A stretch of 64,000 nt of DNA from Epiperipatus broadwayi. Lineage: Eukaryota; Onychophora; Udeonychophora; Euonychophora; Peripatidae. Every line of letters begins with the position of its first letter. Position 1 is the stretch's first letter. A program made the translations under genes and the position numbers. The notes below the pieces were generated by a model. It worked only from the letters and a program-made list of their open reading frames with translations, ran no database searches and was not told the origin of the DNA. Positions 12,331 to 22,342 of the stretch are shown here, piece after piece. Location of the stretch: assembly GCA_028023455.1 (NCBI GenBank), contig JAQFVV010000050.1:1692411-1756410 (forward strand). The letters are read 5' to 3'.

Positions 12331-13430
12331 AAATTTAATGAAGGATCATCTTCCACTTTTCACTTTCTGTCTTAAGCTGATTAACAACAAAATTATCTAT
12401 CATAGAATCACACATAATTGCTTTCATTGCTTCCTTCCAAGTAATATAATTTTTTATGTTTATTGGAATTTTCATGATTTTATAAAATGTCTTTCAATCT
12501 TTATCACCTTCTTGCAATATTCTAACCTGCATGATCAGCTAATGTGTTTACACTTGAAAAAACTTCTCTTTTGTTGAATAAAAACAAGGAGCATAATACA
12601 AAAAAAATATTCTCTTCCCTCCAACACAGCCAATCTCTTTTATATCCCCCCCCCCATTCTTAAGAGTCATTGTATAATTGTAAAAGAATGACTGTCATTA
12701 TTATTAGCATCATTGGTTAGTATTTTAAAAGCTGGAACTTTCAGAAAATTTTTAGTGAAAACATTGCTCTCCTTATCAATCAATCCAATGTCGCATTATG
12801 GTAATAAGCAACTTTTAGAATCCATTTTTTTATTTTTTCCCCTATAGAAGGATGCGCCAATTCAATATTTCTTTATCGAATGTTTGTGACGAACAATCAT
12901 TGTGTGGTGCAGAAGATATTAATAGAGACAACTTGATTGTCTCTATTAATCTGATTGTTTCCAGTCTCATATGTTTTTTTTTTTTGGTTTTTGATTAGAA
13001 ATCCTGTAATTCTCTTGACTGCTTCTTTCTATAATTTGGCTTATTTTCTTTTTGCTGTGCCATTTTCAAATTTTTTCATTGTCACTCAAAACAAAATGGG
13101 GGGAAAAAATGGTACAAAATTATGTAAGACAGAATATTTTAACTTCTAAATTAAAAATTAGTATTACTTAATTCTTGTTATAATAATTTTAAAAAAAGAC
13201 GATTGCCTTTATTAATTTATTATTGTTAAAAATAAGATCGCTTCTAAATAACATTGGGATAACTTTGAAACAATTGTAATAAATGTCTTAAATATATGAT
13301 AAGCATTACAGTTGCATGCAGGGTTGTTACAACTTAGAGGTGTTCATCAACAAATTGCTCAGGCAATTTAAATATGACAGTTTTGGTTTATAGAAGTTCT
13401 ATTAAATAAAACGGTCATCCTTAAATTTGA
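12331..13430. other. A+T-rich sequence, possible N-terminal remnant of the hAT relic
   Basis: No convincing domain. It contains a poly(C) run near 12,646-12,656 and a short dyad TTAATAGAGACAACTTGATTGTCTCTATTAA (arms 12,929-12,941 and 12,946-12,959). The frame 12,955-13,149 is T-rich and hydrophobic by composition only. Confidence 0.4.
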
Positions 13431-13439
13431 TTAAAGAAC

Positions 13440-14125
13440 AAAATGACTGAATTTTTAAACAAAGAGCTTTTCTAGTTGCTCAACAAGCTTTGTAATAAAT
13501 CCTTTGCCAGAGAACGCATTTAAAATATGTCTACCAGAAACCACACCCAAACCCTGAGCAATGGTTTCGTGCTTTGGCTGTCCTCAGACAGGTGCTAGGA
13601 TAGTTTCAGGCACTAGATCTAAAAATACCAACCCAAAGCCAGCATTTGTCTAGGAGTTAACCATTGAGTAGAAAATCTGAATTTTTCAGACACTTAAATG
13701 TCTTCAACCCCAGCTATCTAACTCAAATATCTATATGGGCTAAGAGATCTTCAGCTAAACCATATATTAGTAGTCTTAGCAATATGACATCACTTCAGAC
13801 TTAAAGCAAAGACTATAAATAGTCAATAAAAATAAAAAAAATAGAATCATATATCACATGACCCCATATAGGGCTGAGAGATCTTCAGACAAACCATATA
13901 TTAGTAGTCTTAGCAATATGACATCACTTCAGACTTAAAGCAAAGACTATAAATAGTCAATAAAAAAAAATATGAATCATAGATCACATGAACCCATTTC
14001 TTTTTAAACTTGTAAAATATAAACAAAGAGCTTTTCTAATTTCTCTGGTTAAGCATTTATCACAAAGCTTGTTGAGCAATTAGCAAAGCTCTTTGTTTAT
14101 ATTTCACAAGCTTAAAAAAGAAATG
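13440..14125. repeat. Compound repeat: hammerhead-like core, 134-bp tandem duplication, 55-bp-arm palindrome
   Basis: Three linked structures. First, 13,440-13,510 contains AACAAAGAGCTTTTCTA, which recurs at 14,021 and inverted at 14,080. Second, 13,744-13,877 and 13,878-13,990 are tandem copies (GAGATCTTCAG... at 13,744 and 13,878), each with a small GACTATAAATAGTC dyad. Third, 13,984-14,040 and 14,072-14,125 form an inverted repeat whose arms share TTTATATT and CATTTCTTTTT and their complements. The order suggests a decayed inverted-repeat element whose middle was duplicated. Confidence 0.7.
13545..13600 (-). ncRNA. Hammerhead ribozyme-like motif (family H), minus strand
   Basis: On the minus strand: CACCTGT, CTGAGGA (complement of 13,581-13,587), a stem-II-like CAGCCAAAGCAC, GAAA (complement of 13,565-13,568), then CC, ATT and GCTCAGGG. 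CCTG before the core can pair with CAGG after it, giving a stem I with an internal loop. Stem II is weak (two or three pairs). Only the layout supports a hammerhead, so this is the least certain family. Confidence 0.3.
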
Positions 14126-15640
14126 GAGTCATGTGATATATTTCTCTATTTTTTATTTTTTACTGACGACTGAATTTTTCTCTTGCATAAAAAAGTTAGT
14201 ACAATAAGTTAAATAATTTTTTTATTTTTATATGTTAGAAATAAATATATTCAGTTTTTTTTAAAAAAATGCCCAAAAGAAAGTACGCCCCTTGCACATT
14301 GTAGGCCCTAGCCAAATGACCCTCCTAATACGCCTCTCTCCTGACCTGTAAATAAATAAATATTTTTATTTTAATTTTTAATTTATTTTGATTCAAAATG
14401 TAATTATACAAATGCAAAAATATATATAATACTAACATTGCGATTTGATGTGATTAAATTTACGCACACAAAATATTTTTTAAAAACATTTTTCTGTTAT
14501 AGTCAGATTGTAAAGTTATTTTAGAATTATATCTTATAATACTCTATTAGCTCACTAACTATATAAAAGCCAATTTTGAATTTGAGCTGTAATAAGATAA
14601 ATATACTCGTTCATAATATCATAATAAATACATAATTGGTTATATTATTTTATATTCACAAACGCATATATATATATAAATTAATTTACTTGCTTCATAA
14701 TTCACATTATAACTTTTTTTTTTTTTTGCCTTGAAACTTTTTTCATTAAAAGTAATTATATTAAAAATCAAATCAGGGTTGAAAATAAAAGAATATGAAA
14801 AATACAGCCACTATGGTAATATAATAATATTAAAAACACATTAATGTATTACCTAATAACCCTCTTTAGAGCGATGACTGCGCATTTTGTAATAATTGGA
14901 ACGAAACATTACGGGTCGGCAATATAGCATAGTTCTCGTTAAATAATATAGCTTATGAATTGTAAATTACATTTTTTTTTCTCCCTCTTATAAAATATAT
15001 ATGCGAAGAAATGATTTAATCAAAGTAGTCGCTACGTTGTGTAGATCATTTAATACAAATAATAAATTATTAATAATGTAATTAAAATAAATTATAATTT
15101 AAAATAATTCTAATGACGTCTTTTTTTATGTACATTTGAGATTACCATATGAATACTAGTCGCAATCATTTGAATCAATTATTAATAAAATATGTAAGAC
15201 TTTACAGGAGATAAATTAAACTGAATTAGGTTAGAAAATTAAGGTAAGAAAAAACTATTCAAAACGAAGTTTTTTTTCTTTTTTAGAGAAATAAAAAAGA
15301 CTACTTCAGCTATTAGATTAATTTAAAATTCAGTCAGTTGGAATTCAGTAGCGAACAGAAATTAAATAGAAAATTTAATATCAGAATTAAGAAAAAACTA
15401 TATATATAACATATTAAAATATGAACTAATATAGTATTCATATTTCCTTTAAATTATTATGTTTATCCAATATTAAAAATAAGATATTTTAATAAATATA
15501 GTAAAAAAAACTTTCAATTTCTTGTAAAAAATATAATTATTTTTAAAATTTTTCTATTAATAGATACGAATAATAATAAAAACCATATGCTGTGTTTGGT
15601 CTGAATTGCAGGTTTCAGACTCCAACCAACAGTAATATCA
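14126..15640. other. A+T-rich sequence, nothing recognised
   Basis: Poly(T) runs at about 14,713-14,727 and 14,972-14,981 and short TA runs. No coding signal. Confidence 0.5.
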
Positions 15641-15647
15641 AAAAATA

Positions 15648-16218
15648 CGAGCACTCAATGGTTGATGGATATAATTTATTAGAACAAATATACATACATA
15701 TCATATAATCAATACATACAATTTTATATAAATAAACGTAGTTAATACTGAGCTGTTCGTGCCCGAATGACAACTCACTTCCAGCTGTATATCTTAGCTT
15801 GCCTTGTGAGTTCTAGTCAGTACTGGACAGCTTGCTCCGAGTCGGCCGTAGTTGTAGCAACTTCCAATCCTATCATGGACTTGCCTCACGGCATAGACGT
15901 ACAAGTAATGACTATAGTAGAAACACCTTCGAAGTTGAAATTGATTTCAATTGAGAGCATGTTCAGTCATTCAGGTTAGACAGATGTTATCTCTCTCTCT
16001 TTCTTCCTTGCCTCCAAAAAAAGCTATTTATTGCCAGATCCCCTATCTTACTGGCAGCAATCGGATTCAGAGAGCATCATCGCCTATTGTCCCTCACTAA
16101 CCAATGGTAGATTATCCACATGTTTACACACTGACCATGCATATGTTTTACCCATTGGCCATGTTTGTACATTGGTGGTCCACATATTTACACACTGATT
16201 AACGACAATGAGTGCTCA
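15648..16218 (-). repeat. Possible solo LTR, minus orientation
   Basis: A G+C-richer block bounded by inverted termini: CGAGCACTCA at 15,648-15,657 and TGAGTGCTCA at 16,209-16,218. Read on the minus strand it begins TGAGCACTCA and ends TGAGTGCTCG, with an AATAAA signal about 30-40 bp before the end. Those are LTR-like features. No target duplication is visible (flanks AAATA and ATCCG), and the last base is G rather than A. The plus-strand frame 15,767-15,979 starting MTTHFQLYILACLV has a signal-peptide-like N-terminus but no homology I recognise. I treat it as fortuitous. Confidence 0.35.
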
Positions 16219-16269
16219 ATCCGATTAGATTAGAAAGTAATCTGGACTAGCCCACTTCTGAAGGCAAGG

Positions 16270-17430
16270 TCAGATATGAACACTACTTTTTGACTAATTA
16301 TTTATAGTCTTTATCAAGAATAATAAAGTCATTTATCTGACAAAACTATAATTGCATATATAAAATATATGACAATTGTGTGAAAGTTTGTACAGCTGGC
16401 ATTTTCAAGTTATAAGTTAAACTATTTTGTCATCTTGTTGAAACAATGTTTTCAGAAAAAATTCAAACTATATTTATTCTTTGCAGAATATATTTCAGTG
16501 TTAGTAACATATAAATTAGTATAGAACACAGTATTTTAAATTGTATTCATTTTTCTTCATCAGAGTTAAATTAATGACTTGACCAGAAAGAGCTAGGATG
16601 AGAATTAAACTTCTGACTAGTGAGACTCAGTTTTAAGACTCCAGTCAACTGTAGATCAGTCAGTGAAAGGGAATAGTCAACATAATTTTTTTATACTTAT
16701 ATATGACATCCCTCCCGATTTCTCTCAATATAATAAAATGTTCATACCAAATTTATGGAAAGTTTGTGACAATTGTATTTTACTTTTAGCTGTATATTAA
16801 ATTATTTCCACCATCCAACTGAATTATTAATTGCTTTTTTTTAATTAAAAAAAAATCCAATTTATTTATACGTCCTAAACATATTCAGTTAGAAGAGAGT
16901 ACCCATATTATTATTGTTTCTTCTCCAGTTTGTTGGCCTGAATAGTAGCAATCTACCATGACAATTAAACATGTGACTTTTAGATTTGTGAGTAATGAAT
17001 TAAGTAATGCTAGTGTTCCATATTAACTTTGATATTAATAGTCTTATTATCTAAATAATAGATAATTGGAGTGCAGTTTGAAAGTTATAATTGACTATTT
17101 ATTAGTCTGCTTTCAAAACAGGTTAGATTTATCTGTTTAATGAAATTTATTTAATTTATTTGAAATTTATAATTTCATTCTTTGTAATCAAGTTGCAATC
17201 TTTAGTTTCTATATAAATATATTAAACCATATATAAAAGTGGATTTCTGCCTTTATTGTTTAAATGAGATTACCTTGACAATAGATTGAAATTGTTGATT
17301 GCAATTGATATTGGTGTTAACAGCTTTCATGTATCTATATATAGTAATAAAATTGTGTATGTCACATGACCTGTACAGCTTGCATTTACTAATATGTAAT
17401 ATAAAGGGCATTTTTAATAGCTCAAACAAG
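16270..17430. other. A+T-rich sequence with faint hammerhead-like remnants
   Basis: Around 16,290-16,350 the minus strand reads CTTGATAAAGACTAT...ATTAGTCAAAA, resembling a decayed copy of the 50.2-kb hammerhead family. Around 16,556 a TCATCAGAG resembles the family at 10.1 kb but lacks stem II. Nothing else recognised. Confidence 0.35.
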
Positions 17431-17499
17431 CTTATTATTTTTTATTATAAATGCTACAAGAGAAAGCATTCAAATCATCTTTATCTATGATTGTCCCCA

Positions 17500-17542
17500 T
17501 CTTAAGACCAGTTTCAAGCTATGGTTCTTTTCATGAGAAGCT
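17500..17542 (-). ncRNA. Hammerhead-like motif, family E, left arm (degenerate)
   Basis: Minus strand: CTCATGA (complement of 17,531-17,537) in place of CTGANGA, AAAGAACCATAGCTT as stem II, GAAAC (complement of 17,511-17,515), TG, GTC, then TTAAGATGG. The AC/GU pairs around a TG would make a two-pair stem III. The core substitution makes activity unlikely. Confidence 0.4.
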
Positions 17543-17954
17543 GGGATACCAGATTAAAAAAAAACTAACTCAAGATAAACATTTATCTAAAAGTTAACTC
17601 TTAATACAAGAAGATCTGAAATTTTTAGATCTCTAGAAGTCTTTAAATTCAGCTCTCCAACTAAAGTTATCATATGAGTCTGCCCTTAATTCAGTTATCC
17701 CATATATTAATGGGCTTTGTAATTTAATTTAGCCAAAGCCCCCAAAAGCAAAATAATAATAGGAATAAAACCATGTTGTAGGTCATTTTATTACTATTAT
17801 TATTTTGCTGTTGGAGGCTTTGGCTAAATTAAATTACAAAGCACATTAATATATGGGACATCAGAGGTCTAAAAACTTCAGATCTTCTTCTTAAGAGTTA
17901 ACTTTTAGATAAATGCTTATCTTGAGTTAGTTTTTTTTATACCATTGTTCTAGT

Positions 17955-17996
17955 TCACCACTGAAGAGAGTCATAGCTTGAAACTGATCTGGAAAT
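17955..17996 (+). ncRNA. Hammerhead-like motif, family E, right arm
   Basis: CACCA, CTGAAGA (17,961-17,967), GAGTCATAGCTT as a short stem II (GAG with CTT), GAAAC (17,980-17,984), TGATC, then TGG. CCA (17,958-17,960) pairs with TGG (17,990-17,992) as stem I. All invariant core bases (CUGANGA, GAAA, UH) are present. Confidence 0.5.
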
Positions 17997-18080
17997 GAGG
18001 ACAATCATATATAAAGATGATTTGAATGCTTTCTCTTGTAGCATTTATCATAAAAAATAATAAGTTTGTTTGAGCTATTG

Positions 18081-18088
<8 letters not shown>

Positions 18089-18176
<88 letters not shown>
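18089..18176. repeat. (TA)n microsatellite, about 88 bp
   Basis: Pure TA dinucleotides directly abutting the PLE coding region. A shorter (TA)n run is found at the PLE 3' junction near 19,419, so the element may have inserted in, or generated, TA repeats at both ends. Confidence 0.95.
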
Positions 18177-18178
<2 letters not shown>

Positions 18179-19430
18179 ATGAGTAAAGGCTGGTCAATGG
18201 GATTACCAATGGTGGCACAGTTATGCAGTTTTGTTTTGTCATATTATGAAGAGAAAATTTTAAACAAATTTATATTTATGGAAAATATTAAGATATATAC
18301 GAGATATGTGGATGATGTTTTTATATGTGCTTCTTCAGAAATGATTGATAAAATTTTTGATGAATATAATAAATTAAAAGGTCTTATCTGGACTATGGAG
18401 AAATAATATAATAACAGTATTAAATATTTAGATTTGAAACTTTCAAGGAAGAATAATATGATTGACTATAAATTGTTTATTAAACCTATTGAAACTAGAG
18501 GGTATATTCCCTATTTATCTAAAGTGCCACATAATTATAAAATGGCTGGATTTAGGTCTTTTTTGTATAGAAATAATATTTTGTGTAAATATGCATGTGA
18601 TAAAAAGAAAAATATTGAAAATTATGTAAGTGAATTATTAAGTGTAGGTTATAATATAAAAGAAATTTATCAAGTGGTTTGTCAATTTAGTAAGAAAATT
18701 AATAGAAATACTGGTGAAGAAGAAATTAAGAGTAAGAAGTGGATTTCTTTGCCTTTTTATAATAATAATCAAGTAAAATTTATGAAAAAACGTTTATAAT
18801 AGTATATATAATGTTTCTTTTTATGGATCAGGTAATTTAAATAGAATGGTTAATAATTCAAAAGATAAGTTAGAAAAAAATAATGTGAGTAATATAATTT
18901 ATAGAATTTTTTGTGGGTGTAACTTATCATATGTAGGGGAATCTAGATGTAATATAGAGAAAAGAATTAAAGAACATAAATTGTTATATAAAAGAGTTTT
19001 GAAAAATGTACAGATATGTAATGATAATAGTAATGAAGTCAAGTTATATACTGAATCTGTTTTTTATGATCATGAGAGAAATTGTAATTTTAAGTTTAAT
19101 TTTGATATAAATAAAATAAAAATTTTAGGCCAAGAGAGAGATAATGAAAAAAGAAAAATTAAAGAGGCAGTTTTTATTAGTAGGTATAAAAAATACGATA
19201 ATAAACAGACAGTCAGCAAATGTTAGGATTAATGAATTGTGGGATATTTAAATCAACATGTGTTTCCAGTTGGTAATAGATGATTCCATTTTGAAAGTTG
19301 AGTTGAAAATTATTATGAATACAATCGAAAATATTTCTTTATGAGTTTTTATTGAGTTTTTATTTATATTGTATTATAAATTGTTTACCGTTGTTTGGAA
19401 TATATTTAAGTTTCGTTATATATATATACA
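18179..19430 (+). pseudogene. Penelope-like element: RT and GIY-YIG endonuclease, 5'-truncated
   Basis: Nearly readable PLE gene. Frame 18,179-18,799 holds the RT C-terminal half: GLPM near residue 8, catalytic YVDD at residues 43-46 of the first segment, one in-frame TAA at 18,404, then IKYLDLKL and GYIPYLSKVPHNYKMAGFRS, a typical PLE thumb-region motif. A frameshift near 18,786 leads into 18,846-19,226. This carries the endonuclease: IIYRIF, YVGES (residues 29-33), the conserved Arg about ten residues on in EKRIKEH, a later His (about 76) and a KEAVFI motif. The palm motifs upstream of GLPM are missing at the (TA)n junction. After the stop, 19,270-19,420 is the 3' end sequence that recurs at 20.7-21.1 kb. 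One stop and one frameshift suggest a fairly young copy. Confidence 0.92.
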
Positions 19431-19480
19431 CCAATTTACAGTATTATTTCTAGAAGCTGCTATACAATACAAATATAATG

Positions 19481-19531
19481 GCTAAATAACTGATGTTTCA
19501 GTACAATAATAAGCATTTTTTTTCAGAGCTT
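19481..19531 (-). ncRNA. Hammerhead ribozyme motif (family C), left arm
   Basis: Minus strand: AGCT, CTGAAAA (a G-to-A change in CTGAGGA), stem II ending GTACT, GAAAC (GAAA is the complement of 19,496-19,499), ATC, then AGTT. AGCT and AGTT can pair as stem I with one G-U. The core change probably inactivates it. Confidence 0.5.
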
Positions 19532-20010
19532 CTTCTTTCTCAAATCATAAGAATGTGTGTAATGAGATTTAAAATCATTATTGTTTTTCCTTTGTTATTT
19601 TCTCCTTACTCTCAAATTCTATTGGTTGAGAAGTTTAAAAAAAATATTTTATCTTCCAATAGCTTTTTCCATGTATTATTAAATTTTCTTTAATTCACAT
19701 TTTTCATTTATATTCTTAGACCTTTTAAAAATCTCTAGAGCTTTCTTTAACAGTCTCTGGTTATATTGTTCAATTTTTGCCAGAATGTAAAATTGATGAA
19801 TAAATGGCAGATAAATTATATTTTTTTCTAACTGCCAAAATATGTTATTCCTTTCTTATGCTTATTCTACAATTAGTCAGTCCAATGTATGAATGTAAGC
19901 AAAATTCACATGGAATTTCATATACACCATGACACTTCAAAAGAATTTTATCTTTAGGGCATGGAAATACTTCATTAATTTTTTGTAAATATAGTAGAAA
20001 ATTTTTTTCT

Positions 20011-20081
20011 CATGTGTCTTAGCATCAGCCAGGAAGTGAACCCACCAACGCTGTCGCTGAACTCTCGACCAAATGCTTGAC
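20011..20081 (-). repeat. tRNA-derived SINE copy 2, inside PLE inverted repeat
   Basis: Minus-strand copy of the 8.6/23.8-kb SINE family: complement shows GTCAAGCATTTGGTCGAGAG with an A-box and a degraded B-box region, ending near AAGACACATG. It sits exactly between the two inverted PLE arms. The flanks (AGAAAATTTTTT and TAAAAATTTTTT) may be a decayed target duplication. If so, the SINE inserted after the inverted pair formed. Confidence 0.7.
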
Positions 20082-20560
20082 TATAAAAATTTTTTGAAGT
20101 ATTTCCACACCCTAAAGATAAAATTCCTTTGGAGTGTCATGGTGTATATGAAATTCCATGTGGAGCTTGTTTACATTCGTACATTGGACAGACTAATTGT
20201 AGAATAAACATAAGAAATGAAGAACACATTTTGGCAGTTATTGGAAAAAATCTAATTCATTAGTCATTTATTCCCACATTAAATTAACTAACCATGAGAT
20301 CAATTTTAATAAAATACATGTTTTGGAAAAAATTGAATATATGACAAGAGACTGGTAAAGGAATACATAGAGTTTTTTAAAAGGCCTAAGAGCATAAATG
20401 AAAAATGTAAATTAAAAAAAATTAACACTATTTGGGGAAAGCTATTGGGAGATAAAACATTTTTTAAAACTTCTCAACCAATAGAATTTGAGAATAAGGA
20501 GAAAATAAAAAAAAAAATAATGATTTTAAATCTCACTATATACATTCTTATGATTTGAGA

Positions 20561-20615
20561 AAGAAGAAGCTCTGAGGAAAGTACTTGTTATTGTAATGAA
20601 ATATCAGCTATTCAG
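20561..20615 (+). ncRNA. Hammerhead ribozyme motif (family C), right arm
   Basis: AGCT (20,568-20,571), CTGAGGA (20,572-20,578), stem II AGTAC...GTAAT with one mismatch, GAAA (20,598-20,601), TATC, then AGCT (20,606-20,609). AGCT is self-complementary, giving a perfect four-pair stem I that brackets the core. The minus-strand partner keeps GTACT in stem II. It lies at the 3' end of the PLE endonuclease arm, where PLE hammerheads are expected. Confidence 0.65.
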
Positions 20616-20712
20616 CTATTATATTTTTATTACATGGGAGGTCCTAGTAATAATACTATGAATTCATCATTTATCAGTAAGAATGTTAGAATTAATATAT
20701 ATATATATAAAT

Positions 20713-21118
20713 AAAACAAAATAAATGTCCGCTAATATCAATAATACAATAACAAAACTTAAATATATTCCAAACAACGGTAAACAATTTATAATACAAT
20801 ATAAATAAAAACTCAATAAAAACTCATAATGAAATATTTTCAATTATATTCATAATCATTTTCAACTCAACTTTCAAAATGGAATTCCATTTTGAAAGTT
20901 GAGTTGAAAATGATTATGAATATAATCGAAAATATTTCTTTATGAGTTTTTATTGAGTTTTTATTTATATTGTATTATAAATTCATTCCATTTTGAAAGT
21001 TGAGTTGAAAATGATTATGAATACAATCGAAAATATTTCTTTATGAGTTTTTATTGAGTTTTTATTTATATTGTATTATAAATTGTTTACCGTTGTTTGA
21101 AATATATTTAAGTTTCTT
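20713..21118. repeat. Array of PLE 3'-end repeats between (TA)n tracts
   Basis: Three copies of the 3' end of the 18.2-kb PLE: an inverted copy (20,740-20,881), a partial direct copy (20,884-20,984), and a fuller direct copy (20,985-21,118). The direct copies start ATTCCATTTTGAAAGTTGAG about 101 bp apart; the same start is seen at 19,282. The inverted and first direct copies form a hairpin centred near 20,882. (TA)n runs bound the array (20,695-20,709 and 21,120-21,131), as at the parent PLE. It looks like a non-autonomous PLE insertion made only of end repeats. Confidence 0.88.
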
Positions 21119-21489
21119 TATATATATATAAGACTAAAATAAATTATAATATATGTATATACCATAGGTAATATGAAATAAAATAAATTCTACAAAAGTA
21201 TGTAAATAATTATCAATTACTATGGTAATACACCGTAATGGCGGCCTGGCTTAGCAAATATTATTTTGAAGCAAAATTTATTACTGTAATAGTTGGTAAT
21301 TATATACAGACTGTTGCAGAATTTATATCACCATCACCACCATCATCACCATCATTACCATTTGAATGTATTTGGAAATGTATAAAATGAGTCTGAACTT
21401 TTTTTTAAATATTAAACACAAACACTTCAAGTAAATAGTGGAAATAATCTGATGTATATATATATGTGTGTGTGTATATAAAATTCTTA

Positions 21490-21725
21490 TTTAAATGTAG
21501 CAAATCCTCCATACAGTATTGCCACCCAGTGTAAGCCTTAGAACTCATTGATGAAAACCACAAAATAGAAGCTGGTCCGGGGATATTAGATGAATAAATA
21601 CTAACTAGAGATTTTATGCACAAACTTTTTTTCATTCTTTAATTACTATGGCTTGCACTGGGTTGCACTATTGTATGTAAAAATTGCTAATGTTTCAACA
21701 GCTTGTGCAAACACAGAAAATTGTA
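21490..21725. repeat. Inverted-repeat hammerhead element (family B), copy 1
   Basis: Left arm 21,498-21,538 contains CTCCATACAGTATTGCCACC; the right arm 21,648-21,700 holds GGCTTGCACTGGGTTGCAC and TATTGTATG. The middle carries the family-B hammerhead-like motif, then GGATATTAGATGAATA, also found in copies at 45.6 and 46.7 kb. No coding capacity. Confidence 0.8.
21543..21585 (+). ncRNA. Hammerhead-like motif, family B (degenerate)
   Basis: ACTCA, TTGATGA (21,548-21,554; first C changed), AAACCACAAAATA in place of stem II, GAAG, CTG, GTC, CGGGGATATT. Aligns over its length with the well-preserved motif at 46.66 kb. The broken stem II and core make activity unlikely. Confidence 0.4.
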
Positions 21726-21769
21726 ATCACAGGATGTTTTAGTGGCTCTATTTAAATATAAATAAACAT

Positions 21770-21905
21770 CACAAGATCACCATTTCATATGCTTACACAA
21801 GCTGTTAAAATAGTGACAAACACACCATACAATAGTGCCACCCACAAACGATCTTGCATCCATTGATTATTATGGCTTGCACTAGGTGGTGCTACTGTTG
21901 AAAAG
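21770..21905. repeat. Short inverted-repeat family-B derivative, without hammerhead
   Basis: CATATGCTTACACAAGCTG, GTGCCACCCA, centre TTGCATCCATTGATTA, then GGCTTGCACTAGGTGGTGC. Same order as 9,425-9,550. It abuts the non-LTR fragment that begins near 21,903. Confidence 0.7.
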
Positions 21906-22342
21906 TTTAAGGCTCGAACGGGATCTTTAGCTACAAAAGAATATACATGTAAATGGAAAAATATGGGTGATTTATTTTGTAAATTATGTAAGGAAGGAAT
22001 TGAAAATATTAGGCATTTGTTAATTGAATGTAAATGTTTGAAAACAGAAAGGGTACATATAATGAAGTTGTGGAAAAATAAATATGAAAAGAGTGATTAT
22101 ACAGAAAGTGAATTATTGGTTTTTATGCTAGGTTTGGGAAAAGATAAGGGGGATTTAGATATAAAGGTTATAGAGTTGACAAAAATTATATTGTGGAAAT
22201 GGGATAGAGCAGATTATGGGTAAATTTAGAGTAGGGAATGTAAAAGAAAGTGGCTAACAGGTTTATCTGGGCTTAATTGCTGAGATATTCTTGACTTCGT
22301 TTAAGGAGAAGCCATAATACATCACATCACATCACATCACAT
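21903..22342 (+). pseudogene. C-terminal fragment of a non-LTR retrotransposon with 5-bp repeat tail
   Basis: Reading 21,903-22,223 gives KFKARTGSLATKEYTCKWKN then MGDLFCKLCKEGIENIRHLL and an IECKCL. The CKLC-(x9-10)-H-x3-4-C pattern is the C-terminal zinc knuckle of jockey/I/R1-type non-LTR proteins, and RTGSL...W precedes it as usual. The frame is open to the stop at 22,221, so this is a young 5'-truncated insertion. The 3' end is a (CATCA)n run, 22,318-22,342, about five units, a typical non-LTR tail from target-primed reverse transcription. Only about 440 bp of the element remain; reverse transcriptase and endonuclease domains are absent. Confidence 0.85.

Larger units (their letters stand above)
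17440..18070. repeat. Long inverted-repeat element with outward hammerhead-like motifs (family E)
   Basis: Arms about 17,440-17,775 and 17,795-18,070 are imperfect inverted copies. Matching landmarks are ATGCTACAAGAGAAAGCATT (17,450) against its complement near 18,030, and TTTGTAATTTAATTTAGCC (17,715) against GGCTAAATTAAATTACAAA (17,822). The centre is about 20 bp. Each arm holds a hammerhead-like motif pointing outwards. The right end runs almost directly into the (TA)n tract and the PLE at 18,179. The element has no coding capacity. It resembles a large foldback or a decayed inverted pair of PLE end repeats. Confidence 0.85.
19460..20620. pseudogene. Inverted pair of PLE endonuclease fragments with terminal hammerheads
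   Basis: Arms of roughly 500 bp, 19,460-20,000 (minus) and 20,090-20,620 (plus), are inverted copies; compare CTCAACCAATAGAATTTGAG at 20,472 with its complement near 19,612. The plus arm reads LECHGVYEIPCGACLHSYIG then QTNCRI and RNEEH, the PLE GIY-YIG core (20,131-20,235), followed by a decayed C-terminal region. The minus arm holds the same domain, broken by indels. This PLE is of a different lineage from the one at 18.2 kb. A hammerhead motif lies at the outer end of each arm, and a SINE fills the centre. Inverted, truncated PLE copies joined through end repeats are known for this class. Confidence 0.85.

Noticed and set aside
15767-15979. 70-aa frame with a signal-peptide-like start, as a possible secreted peptide gene
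   Set aside because: It lies inside a block with LTR-like inverted ends, has no recognised homologue and no visible exon structure.
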